Assembly: GCA_017999895.1 (NCBI GenBank)
Contig: JAGNKY010000010.1
Coordinates: 1 to 64,000, forward strand
Source: Bacteroidales bacterium
GTDB lineage: Bacteria > Bacteroidota > Bacteroidia > Bacteroidales > VadinHA17
DNA length: 64,000 nucleotides
Direction of reading: 5' to 3'
Position numbers and translations under genes: made by a program. Every line of letters starts with the position of its first letter. Position 1 is the stretch's first letter. Below the pieces are notes generated by a model. The model had not been told where the DNA came from and did not search any database. It was given only the letters and a program-made list of their open reading frames with translations. Below, in pieces: positions 17,936-29,200 of this stretch.

Positions 17936-18649
17936 ATGTTAGAGGAAAAAACAAAAAATCCATTCGTCGAAGGAGAGGTGCTTCTGTTCGACAAGCCTTT
18001 ATACTGGACTTCATTCGACCTTGTGAATAAAGTCAGGATAATGATACGTGAATCATTTGGTCTCGAAAAAATTAAGGTTGGGCATGCCGGAACACTCGAT
18101 CCACTTGCAAGTGGTCTGATGATTATATGTACGGGTAAAGCCACAAAAAAGCTTGATGAATACAGTGGGCTCGATAAGGAATATGTAGCGGAGATTTATT
18201 TAGGAAGTACAACTCCTTCATTTGACCTTGAAACCGAAATAGATGCTTCATATCCTACCGATCATATAAGCGAAAAACTGATCAGAGAAACTCTGAAAAA
18301 GTTTCTCGGAGAGCAGGAACAGACACCACCTGTTTATTCTGCCAAGCTTATCGGAGGCAAAAGGGCATACGAGTTTGCAAGGAAGGGAATTGACGCAGAC
18401 ATTCAACCTGTTAAAGTAATATTCAGGCAAATTGAACTTTTAAGTTTTGATATGCCCATTATTACAGTTAGAATTGTATGCAGTAAAGGGACATATATAA
18501 GAGCTTTTGCAAGAGATTTTGGACAAGCAATTGGTAGCGGTGCTTTTCTTGCGTCACTTAAAAGAACAGCATTAGGCCCTTTTAGTCTGACAGATGCGAT
18601 GGATATAAAAAAATTCGATGTTTTTCTTGAAAAAATGAAACAAGTATGA
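17936..18649 (+). CDS. truB: tRNA pseudouridine(55) synthase TruB
   Basis: This 237-residue enzyme makes pseudouridine 55 in the T-loop of tRNAs. The catalytic motif G-H-A-G-T-L-D55-P-L-A-S-G is intact, with the T-P-P-V-Y-S-A-K motif and a K-G-T-Y-I-R-A-F segment further on. The ATG at 17936 is chosen because the family begins just before the G-E-V-L-L-F-D-K-P segment; an in-frame ATG at 17876 would overlap uppP by 55 bp and add 20 unrelated residues. The bases between the uppP stop and this start are only five. Confidence 0.94.
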   Translation: MLEEKTKNPFVEGEVLLFDKPLYWTSFDLVNKVRIMIRESFGLEKIKVGHAGTLDPLASGLMIICTGKATKKLDEYSGLDKEYVAEIYLGSTTPSFDLETEIDASYPTDHISEKLIRETLKKFLGEQEQTPPVYSAKLIGGKRAYEFARKGIDADIQPVKVIFRQIELLSFDMPIITVRIVCSKGTYIRAFARDFGQAIGSGAFLASLKRTALGPFSLTDAMDIKKFDVFLEKMKQV

Positions 18650-18734
18650 AAAATTTACGTATAAAGGTTTAAAATTTTTTTATAAATATTTTTAACAAAA
18701 TACTAAAGTTTAATAAACTAAAAATTAAAGAAAT

Positions 18735-19784
18735 ATGAAATTATCACAATTCAGGTATTCCTTGCCGCAGGAGCTTATAGCACTTTATCCTGCCGAAAAA
18801 AGGGACGAGTCGAGGTTAATGGTTGTTGACAGAAAAACAGGGAAATTTGAACATAAGATATTTAAAGAGATAGTTGATTATTTTAATGAACATGATGTGT
18901 TGGTATTCAATAACACAAAGGTTTTTCCTGCACGGCTGCATGGCAATAAAGAGAAGACAGGCGCTGAAATAGAGGTATTTCTCTTACGTGAGCTGAACCG
19001 TGAGCAGAGATTATGGGACGTACTTGTCGATCCTGCCCGCAAAATAAGAATAGGTAATAAGCTATATTTTGGAGAGGACGATTTGCTGGTTGCAGAAGTT
19101 ATTGACAACACGACCTCGAGGGGGAGGACTTTAAGATTTCTTTTCGATGGCCCGTATGAAGAATTTAAGAAAACTTTGTACAACCTGGGTGAGACACCTT
19201 TGCCAAAGTTTATTAACCGTAAAGTTGAACCTGAGGACAGTGAAAGATACCAGACAATTTTTGCAAAGCACGAAGGAGCTGTTGCAGCCCCGACCGCAGG
19301 CTTGCATTTCAGCCGTGAGCTCCTTAAACGACTTGAAATAGTGGGAGTTGACTTTGCCGAGATAACACTCCATGTTGGACTTGGTAATTTTAGAAGTGTG
19401 GATGTTGAAGACCTGACCAAACATAAAGTGGATTCTGAAAGAATAATTATTCCGGAAGAAGCAGCAAGGATTATCAACAGGGCTAAAGAACAGAAAAATA
19501 AAATATGTGCTGTTGGTACAACAGTTGTTAAAACCCTTGAAAGTTCAGTCTCGACCGACGGCTTCCTGAAACCTTTCGACGGCTGGACTAATAAGTTCAT
19601 TTTTCCACCTTACGAGTTCAAAATTCCCGACATGATGATAAGTAATTTTCAGCTCCCCTATTCAACTCTTTTGATGATGGTTGCAGCGTTTGCAGGATAT
19701 GACCTCTGTTTCGAAGCCTACCGTACCGCAGTAAAGGAAAAATACAGATTCGGACCATACGGCGATGCGATGCTGATTATTTAA
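18735..19784 (+). CDS. queA: S-adenosylmethionine:tRNA ribosyltransferase-isomerase QueA
   Basis: This 349-residue enzyme transfers the ribosyl part of SAM to 7-aminomethyl-7-deazaguanine in tRNA, giving epoxyqueuosine. Family marks are P-Q-E-L-I-A-L-Y-P near the N-terminus, [22 protein letters not shown] and H-V-G-L-G-N-F-R segments. Length is standard. It follows truB after 85 bp in the conserved run and is followed by a hairpin and an intrinsic terminator, which mark the end of the transcription unit. Confidence 0.95.
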   Translation: MKLSQFRYSLPQELIALYPAEKRDESRLMVVDRKTGKFEHKIFKEIVDYFNEHDVLVFNNTKVFPARLHGNKEKTGAEIEVFLLRELNREQRLWDVLVDPARKIRIGNKLYFGEDDLLVAEVIDNTTSRGRTLRFLFDGPYEEFKKTLYNLGETPLPKFINRKVEPEDSERYQTIFAKHEGAVAAPTAGLHFSRELLKRLEIVGVDFAEITLHVGLGNFRSVDVEDLTKHKVDSERIIIPEEAARIINRAKEQKNKICAVGTTVVKTLESSVSTDGFLKPFDGWTNKFIFPPYEFKIPDMMISNFQLPYSTLLMMVAAFAGYDLCFEAYRTAVKEKYRFGPYGDAMLII

Positions 19785-19796
19785 TACGGAAAAAAC

Positions 19797-19816
19797 AATT
19801 TACCGTTTGGTAAATT
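19797..19816. repeat. 8-bp hairpin after queA
   Basis: AATTTACC (19797-19804) and GGTAAATT (19809-19816) are perfect reverse complements around a GTTT loop, 12 bp after the queA stop. No T-run follows, so it is not a standard terminator on its own; it may stabilise the 3' end or pause transcription ahead of the terminator at 19831. Confidence 0.5.
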
Positions 19817-19830
19817 CTGATAAACTTCTA

Positions 19831-19856
19831 AGAGACCCTAAAGGTCTCTTTTTTAT
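19831..19856 (+). terminator. Intrinsic terminator of the ftsX-queA run
   Basis: AGAGACC (19831-19837), loop CTAAA, GGTCTCT (19843-19849), followed by a run of Ts to 19856. This is a textbook rho-independent terminator on the plus strand. It separates queA from the giant surface-protein gene, which therefore needs its own promoter. Confidence 0.88.
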
Positions 19857-20238
19857 TTTTATCATTTGAAAAGCGCCAGTCATTTATAAAAACATGCAGA
19901 GTGTCAAAAAATTTTGTACGACTTAAAAAAATAATACTATATTTAAACAATCCTTTTACGGCTGCATGTTGCAACTATAAAAGAATTTAGGTAGTCTTAA
20001 AATAAAATAGTTCCGTTTGTACGAATTTTAGAAAAACGGATTAAAACATAATTAAATGATTTTGCCGGTTTTAATAAGTAAAAACCGAAAGGTAGAATAT
20101 TTCTATTATTTATGGAGAAAGTAAATATAAATCCGACAGTCTTTAAAATACAATGGCTAAGGGGATAAAATTTATTTTTTCTCCAATTTTTTTTGTCAAA
20201 AAAGCTGGAATAAAGTATAAAGTATAAGGAGATTTATT
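19857..20238 (+). promoter_or_regulatory. Leader region of the giant repeat-protein gene
   Basis: This 382-bp AT-rich region holds no recognisable gene. A hairpin with arms CGGTTTT (20066-20072) and AAAACCG (20081-20087) lies in the middle, and a strong ribosome site AAGGAG (20226-20231) ends 7 bases before the ATG at 20239, unusual in this AT-rich, SD-poor genome. The promoter must lie here because a terminator closes the gene upstream, but no promoter box can be assigned by eye. Confidence 0.5.
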
Positions 20239-23200
20239 ATGAAAACGGTGCATAACATGACAACAGTTCCTTTCAAAAAAAGTTGTGGCACTTTTAAAAA
20301 GGTTCTTTTCAGGAAATTAATTCCGGTCACTTTTGTGGCTGTAATATTGTCGGCCTTTCCCGGCCTTCAGTTACACGGACAGGGAGTCGGTATAAGTGAA
20401 ACGACAATCACACCTGACGCTTCGTCGATCCTTGAGTTGAGATCTACCGAACGGGGTTTGCTCATCCCGAGGATGACTACCGGGCAGAGACTTGCAATAA
20501 GTGCTCCTGCGCAGGGACTGATTGTTTATGATACCGATACGAAATCGTTCTGGTATTATGAAGACCCATTATGGAAAAGGGTTCCGGGAAGCCTTTCGGG
20601 AGGTCCCAACCAGTTACTCGGTATGGATGCTGCAGGAACAGCAAACGAGTTTAAGACTCTTCAGGGGACAGATTACCAGATATATATAGACTTTACGCCA
20701 GGATTCATTACCCTCAGGTTGCCTCAGGATATACATACAGGTTCTGAGCCTGTATTTTTGGGCCTTACGTTAAGTGGACTAACGCCGTTATCGGGGGTTT
20801 ACACTGATGCATCAAATAAGCTGACATCATTACCGCCTTCGAGTGGTACGATAGGTTACTGGAGTCGTACCGGTACATTATTAACTCCTGCGAATGTTGG
20901 GGATGATGTAAGCACGAGTGGCAATATATACACCACTGACGGTGGAGCAATAACTTCTGCAGGATTGTTGACAGGTCAGGCTGGGGCAACGATAACCGGA
21001 GCGACAAGTGTCACCGGAGATATGACCGTATCGGGCGGAGTGATAAGTCTGAATGACAATTCCAATTTTAACACGAATATAAATACCGGCACTTCATCGG
21101 GTAATGTAATAATTGGTAATCCATCAAGTTCGTTGTATTTGCCGAAGTTTACGACAGCCGGAGTATTGCATAATGATGGAAGTGGGCTGGTTAGTTCTGG
21201 TCCGGTATCACTCACAGTGGATATTACCGGAACGTTGCCTGTGGCTAACGGGGGTACAGGGTTAACATCATTTGGAGGGACGAACACTGTACTTTACACC
21301 TCGTCGGCGGATAATATGGCATGGGTTTCAGCTTCTACGGCACCAGGACAGTTTTTACAGACCACTTTAGCAGGTGGGGCACCCACGTGGAAGAGTGTTC
21401 TGGATGTAGCTAACGGAGGCACAGGACTTAATTCGATAACACAGAACAATTTGATATATGGCAACGGCACCGGGGCGGTTAATATGCTTGCGCCAAGTGG
21501 CATCGCAGGGTCATTACTGACCGAGGGTACGACTGGAGCTCCGGCATGGAGCACATTGAACACATTGCCGGCCACATCTGGTATTCTTCAGGTACAGAAT
21601 GGAGGCACAGGATATAACAATACATTTTCTAATGGTGATTTGTTGATAGGTAATTCACTTGGTACACTGTCGCGAAACAAGTTGAGCGGGACGATGAACC
21701 AGGTTAATGTTATAAACGGAGACGGGACAATAACGCTTTCAACACCCCAGGATATACACATTGGTGCTACGCCTGAATTTGTAAGTGTCAAGCTAAGTAA
21801 TTTGGATGCAAGTTCCGGAGTATATACTGATGCAAATAAAATATTGACGACTGTTCCGCCCTCTTCGGGCACTCTTGGTTACTGGAGTAGAGATGATGCA
21901 TTGAATATTTTATCGCCTTCAAATATTGGAGATGCGATAACCACGAGGGGGAACATATACACCACTGACGGTGGAGCAATAACTTCTGCCGGTTTGCTGA
22001 CAGGTCAGGCTGGGGCAACAATAACAGGAGCTACGAATATCACCGGTGCTATGACTGTATCGGGTGGAGCAATAAGTCTGAATGACAATTCTAATTTCAA
22101 CACGAACATAAATACTGGCACATCATCGGGTAATGTTACTATTGGTAACGCATCAAGTTCGTTGTATTTGCCGAAGTTTACAACAGCCGGTGTATTGCAT
22201 AATGATGGAAGTGGGCTTGTTAGTTCGAGCCGGATATTTAACGATGACATTGAAGATGGAACGATAGATTTGGCGACAAAAGTTGTGGGTATTTTACCTA
22301 TAGCCAATGGAGGTACAAACTCCGGTGCAGCACTATCGGGCCAGTCAATAATGATATCGAATGGTAGTGCTATAGTTCAGGGAGAATCAGGTACAACAAC
22401 TACGGTATTACATGGTAACCCACTGGGCGCTCCGTATTATGCTGCCGTAAGCCTGACGTCAGATATTACAGGGACTCTGCCTGTGTTTAACGGGGGTACA
22501 GGGTTAACGACGTTTGGAGGGACGAACACAGTACTTTACACCTCGTCGCCGGATGTTATGACGTGGGTACCGGCTTCGACGGCGCCGGGGCAGTTTTTAC
22601 AAACCTCGGCAGCGGGTGGGGCACCCACGTGGAAGAGCGTTCTGGATGTGGCTAATGGAGGTACAGGACTTAATTCGATAACACAGAACAATTTGATATA
22701 TGGTAATGGTACTGGGGCGGTTAATCTGCTGGCACCGAGTGGCACCATAGGATCATTACTAACCGAGAGTGCGACTGGAGCTCCGGCATGGAGCACATTG
22801 AACACATTGCCGGCCACATCTGGCATTCTTCAGGTGCAGAATGGAGGCACGGGTTATAACAATACATTTTCTAATGGTGATTTGTTAATTGGTAATTCAC
22901 TTGGTACACTGTCGCGAAACAGGTTGACGGGAACAGATAACCAGATATATGTGACAAATGGTGATGGAAGTATCACACTGTCGTTGCCTCAGGATATACA
23001 TAACGGGGCTACACCTGAGTTTGTAAGTATCAAGCTAAGTAATTTAGGAGCGAGTTCCGGAGTATATACTGATGCAAATAAAATTTTGACGACTGTTCCG
23101 CCCTCTTCCGGCACTCTTGGTTACTGGAGTAGAGATGATGCATTGAATATTTTATCGCCTTCAAATATTGGAGATGCGATAACCACAAGGGGGAACATAT

Positions 23201-26200
23201 ACACCACTGACGGTGGAGCAATAACTTCTGCCGGTTTGCTGACCGGCCAGGCTGGGGCAACGATAACCGGAGCGACGGATATCACCGGTGCTATGACTGT
23301 ATCGGGTGGAGCAATAAGTCTGAATGACAATTCCAATTTTAACACGAATATAAATACTGGCACATCAACGGGTAATGTTACTATTGGCAACGCATCAAGT
23401 TCGTTGTATCTGCCGAAGTTTAACATGCCTGGAGTTTTACATAATGACGGAACGGGTTTGGTTAGTTCGAGCCGGATATTTAATGATGACATTGAAGATG
23501 GAACGATAGATTTGACGACAAAAGTTGTGGGTATTTTACCTATAGCCAATGGAGGCACAAACTCCGGTGCAGCGCTATCGGGCCAGTCAATAATGATATC
23601 GAATGGTAGTGCTATAGTTCAAGGAGAATCAGGTACAACAACTACGGTGTTACATGGTAACCCACTGGGCGCTCCGTATTATGCTGCCGTAAGCCTGACG
23701 TCAGATATTACCGGAACGCTGCCTGTAGCTAACGGAGGCACAGGACTTAATTCGATAACACAGAACAATTTGATATATGGTAACGGCACCGGGGCGATTA
23801 ATATGCTTGCGCCGAGTGGCACTGCAGGGTCATTACTGACCGAGAGTACGACTGGAGCTCCGGCATGGAGCACATTGAACGCATTGCCGGCCACATCTGG
23901 TATTCTTCAGGTGCAGAATGGAGGCACGGGTTATAACAATACATTTTCTAATGGTGATTTGTTAATTGGTAATTCACTTGGTACACTGTCACGAAACAGG
24001 TTGACGGGAACAGATAACCAGATATATGTGACAAATGGTGATGGAAGTATCACACTTTCGTTGCCTCAGGATATACATACTGGGGCTACGCCTGAATTTT
24101 TTAGTGTTAAGCTAAGTAATTTAGGAGCAAGTTCTGGAGTATATACTGATGCAAATAAAATATTGACGACTGTTCCGCCCTCTTCCGGCACTCTTGGTTA
24201 CTGGAGTAGAGATGATGCATTGAATATTTTATCGCCTTCAAATATTGGAGATGCGATAACCACAAGGGGGAACATATACACCACTGACGGTGGAGCAATA
24301 ACTTCTGCCGGTTTACTGACAGGTCAGGCTGGGGCAACGATAACCGGGGCGACGGATATCACCGGTGCTATGACTGTATCGGGTGGAGCAATAAGTCTGA
24401 ATGACAATTCTAATTTCAACACGAACATAAATACTGGCACATCATCGGGTAATGTTACTATTGGTAACGCATTAAGTTCGTTGTATTTGCCTAAGTTTAC
24501 AACGGCCGGGGTATTGCATAATGATGGAAGTGGGCTGGTAAGCTCATCGGCAGTATCGCTGACGACAGACATAAGCGGCATTCTTCCGGTAAATAATGGT
24601 GGAACCGGAGTAAACTCATTAACCGATCATGGAGTTTTAATTGGTCAGGGTACAAATCCTGTTGCAGTTACAGCGACAGGGTTAGCAGGACAAGTTTTAC
24701 AAAGTCGTGGAGCAGCAGCCGATCCGAGCTATTCTTCAGCTGTTTACCCCACGACCACGATTGCAAATGAAATATTGTTTTCTTCAGCAGATAATAACAT
24801 AACGGGACTGCCTACGGCGAATAATGGGGTACTTGTGACAGACGGTGTAGGGGTTCCGTCAATAAGTCTGACACTTCCGGATCAAGTACAGGATAACATT
24901 ACGAGGTTAGGTACTATCATAAGTGGTGTATGGAACGGGAGTATAATAGGGTTGAAGTATGGAGGCACGAACACTGATCTGTCGGCGGGAGCAGCTGTTG
25001 GTGATCTGCTTTATGCTGATACACCGGCCTCGTTTGCGAGGCTGGCAGATGCAGCGGAGGGTAATGCCCTGATAAGCGGCGGGGTTGGAGCAGCGCCCCT
25101 ATGGGGTAAGATCGGGTTGACGAGTCATGTAAGCGGTATATTGCCTGTAGCCAATGGAGGGACGAATTCTGGTACAGCGCTGAATGGGTCATCTATAATG
25201 GTATCTGACGGCACCTCGATCATACAGGGAGAGAAGGGAACGACGACCACAGTGTTGCATGGGAATGCTGCGGGAGCGCCGACATACAGTCAGGTGGTAA
25301 ATGATGACATAGCTAATGGTGCGATAGAGTTGACAAGCAAGGTAACGGGTGTACTTCCTGTAGCCAATGGAGGGACGGGATATGATGCTACATATACAGA
25401 TGGTCAGTTGCTTATAGGTAACTCGTCAGGGACACTTACGAGGAATACTTTGACTGGGACAGTTAATCAGGTAAATGTGGCGAATGGGAGCGGAAGTATA
25501 AAGTTGTCGTTGCCTCAGGATATACATAACGAGGCAACACCTAAGTTTGTGAGCGTTGAGCTGAGCGGTCTGCTGGCAAACGCCGGGGTATATACTGATG
25601 CAAATAAAATATTGACGACTGTTCCACCCTCTTCCGGCACTCTTGGTTACTGGAGTAGAGATGATGCGTTGAATATTTTATCGCCTTCAAATATTGGAGA
25701 TGCGATAACCACAAGGGGGAACATATACACCACTGACGGTGGAGCAATAACTTCTGCCGGTTTGCTGACAGGTCAGGCTGGGGCAACGATAACCGGGGCG
25801 ACGGATATCACCGGTGCTATGACTGTATCGGGTGGAGCAATAAGTCTGAATGACAATTCTAATTTCAACACGAACATAAATACTGGCACATCATCGGGTA
25901 ATGTTACTATTGGTAACGCATTAAGTTCGTTGTATTTGCCTAAGTTTACAACGGCCGGGGTATTGCATAATGATGGAAGTGGGCTGGTAAGCTCATCGGC
26001 AGTATCGCTGACGACAGACATAAGCGGCATTCTTCCGGTAAATAATGGTGGAACCGGAGTAAACTCATTAACCGATCATGGAGTTTTAATTGGTCAGGGT
26101 ACAAATCCTGTTGCAGTTACAGCGACAGGGTTAGCAGGACAAGTTTTACAAAGTCGTGGAGCAGCAGCCGATCCGAGCTATTCTTCAGCTGTTTACCCCA

Positions 26201-29200
26201 CGACCACGATTGCAAATGAAATATTGTTTTCTTCAGCAAATGATAACATAACAGGACTGGTAACGGCAAATAACGGAGTCCTTGTCACCAGCGATGCAGG
26301 CGTGCCGTCTATAGGTTTGACCTTGCCTGATGATGTACAGGACAATATAACGAGACTGGGTACGATCACCAGTGGGGTATGGAACGGAACGATATTAGAT
26401 CTGGCGCATGGAGGTACTAATACTAATCTTACAGGAGGAGCGGTAGGAGACCTGTTGACAGGTACGGCAACCGGATTTGCGAGGCTGGCAGATGTGGCAA
26501 CAGGTAATGTATTATTAAGTGGAGGTATAGGCGTAGCTCCGTTATGGGGGAAGGTTGACCTTGCGACCCATATCAATGGAGTACTAACTGTTCAGAACGG
26601 AGGAACAGGATTAAGTTCAATAGGAGTTAATAATCTGATCTATGGCGATGGAACGAATCCGGTAAAAGAGCTTATTCCCGGAATCACAACTGGTGCGCTG
26701 CTTATGAACACGGCAGCGGGAGCGCCAAGCTGGTCAACACTAACTTCATTACCAGTTACAGCAGGAATATTGCCCATAGCCAATGGTGGTACCAATTCAG
26801 GGACAGCGCTGGTAAATAATCGTTTGATGATATCGAGGGATGGGAAGATAGTAGAGTTGTTCGGGTTGAATGATGGTCAGCTTGTAGTAGGTAAGACTGG
26901 AGATGAGCCTCAGGTAGTTACTATGAGTGGAGATATTACGATAAATAATACAGGTGTAACAGCGATAGGTTCAGACAAAGTTTTGAACAGTATGCTTGCT
27001 GATAACTCAGTAACTACGAATAAGATAGTTGATGGGGAGGTACGGACCGCAGACATAGCAGACGGGAATGTAACGACTGATAAGCTGGCAGATGGTAGTG
27101 TTACCACTAATAAGATAGCTGATGAAGCAGTTGTTACATCTAAGATAGCTGATTTGAATGTAACTAACGATAAGCTTGCCGCTGGGTCGGTGACAAATGC
27201 AAAACTTGGACTGGATGCAGTATTGACTGGCAATATCAAGGATGGAGAAGTACAGACGGCAGATATAGCGAATTCAAATGTAACGCTGGCCAAGCTTGCC
27301 AATGGAGGAAACAATCAGGTATTGACAACGACAGGGGCAGGAGTACCGCAATGGGAGAATAAGACAATATTTGCATCATCATCGTTGGGAGATTCACACA
27401 TACTTGTGGGTAATGCACTGGGAGTTGCAACAGATGTTGCAATGGGGGGAGATGCAACGATAACAAATTCTGGAGTGGTTACGGTAGGCAGGATCAATGG
27501 GTCGCTGCTTGGGAACACTATGCCGACAGACAAGAACATACTTGTTGCAGACGGCAATAAGTGGAATTCAGTTTCCACAAGTGGTGATGTGACTATAAGC
27601 AGTACGGGAGCCACTACGATCGGGGACGGCAAGGTTGTGACCGGGATGTTAGCCGACGGGGCAGTAACGAATGATAAAATAGCCGATGCGAGTGTGACGG
27701 CTGCCAAGCTAACAGCAGGGTTAGGTACTGCAGGGCGTGTAGGTGTTGCCGATGCTTCAGGTGCAATAACCTATGGTAATATACCTGCAGGTAGCATTAT
27801 AGGGAATAATTTAACATCGAGTGATTTAACTGTAACTGGTGGTACGGGTGCAACCCTTACCGATGTTAGTCTGGCAATAGCCGATGGTGCTGTTACCAGT
27901 AACAAGATAGCTGACGGTACAATTGTTGATGCCGACATTGCATCAGCAGCGGCAATTGTAGATACAAAGCTAGCTACTATAAGCACAGCCGGGAAAGTGT
28001 CAAATTCTGCAACGACGGCAACATCAGCAAACACACCGAATACAATAGTATTAAGAGATGGAATTGGTGACTTCAGTGCAGGAATGATATCAGCGAACCT
28101 GACAGGAAATGTGACAGGTAATGCATCTACAGCCACTCTGGCGACAACAGCGACGACTGCGAATAATCTGGCTGGAGGACTGGGAGGGTCAATTCCATAT
28201 CAATCAGCAGCCAATACTACAGCAATGCTGGCCAATGGATCACTGGGGCAGGTACTTACTTCAGGAGGAGGGACTAATCCGCCGACGTGGACGACACCCA
28301 CGTATGGGACAGTAACGAGTGTAACAGGGACAGCCAACCGCATTACGGTAGACAATACGGATGCAGCGAATCCTAAGGTAGATATAGCAGCTGACTATGC
28401 AGGACAGAATACAATAACAACATTAGGGATAGTAACGGCAGGTACATGGAATGCAGGAGTCATATCAGGAGAGTATGGAGGTACAGGAGTTGCCAATACA
28501 GGGAAGACAATCACACTTGGAGGTAATATCCAGACCGGGGGTTCGTTTACAACCTCCGGGGCAAATGCACTTACTTTGACAACGACAGATGTCACCAATG
28601 TGACGTTACCGGTAAGTGGTACATTATACGGGACACTTGCAAACAGTGTAACCTCGGCACAGTTGGCGACGACTCTGACCGATGAGACAGGAAGCGGGCT
28701 GGCAGTGTTTGCAACGAGTCCTGTACTGACGACACCTGATATCGGAGCAGCAACAGGAACAAGTCTTTCGACGACAGGAAATATCTCTGCACCTGTTTTG
28801 GTCTCGACCGTAGGAGACGGTATAGCTCCATTTATAGTAACATCAACAACACCGGTAGCAAATCTTAGTATAGGTGGTAATGCAGCAACAGCTACAAATG
28901 CTACAACGGCGGTTAATTTTACCGGATCACTGGCAGGTGATGTGACAGGGACGCAGGGGGCGACAGTAGTCAATACGGTTGGTACATCGAGTGCAGCTAA
29001 TATACATAGTGCAGAGCTGTTAGCCAATGCAGCAACGGATGCAAATACACCGGGGGCCATAGTAAAGAGAGATGCGACAGGGAACTTTATAGCAGGTACG
29101 ATAACGGCATCATTGAACGGAAATGCAACGACAGCCACTCTGGCGACGACAGCGACGACTGCGAATAATCTGGCTGGAGGACTGGGAGGGTCAATTCCAT

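Noticed and set aside
15992..19784. Whether the ftsX-queA run is an unusual gene cluster
   Set aside because: The order ftsX, DUF3098, uppP, truB, queA is a known pattern in Bacteroidota, so it is not novel.
20797..25995. Repeat copies as a CRISPR array
   Set aside because: The repeats are 400 bp long, coding and in frame, with no short repeat-spacer pattern and no cas genes nearby.
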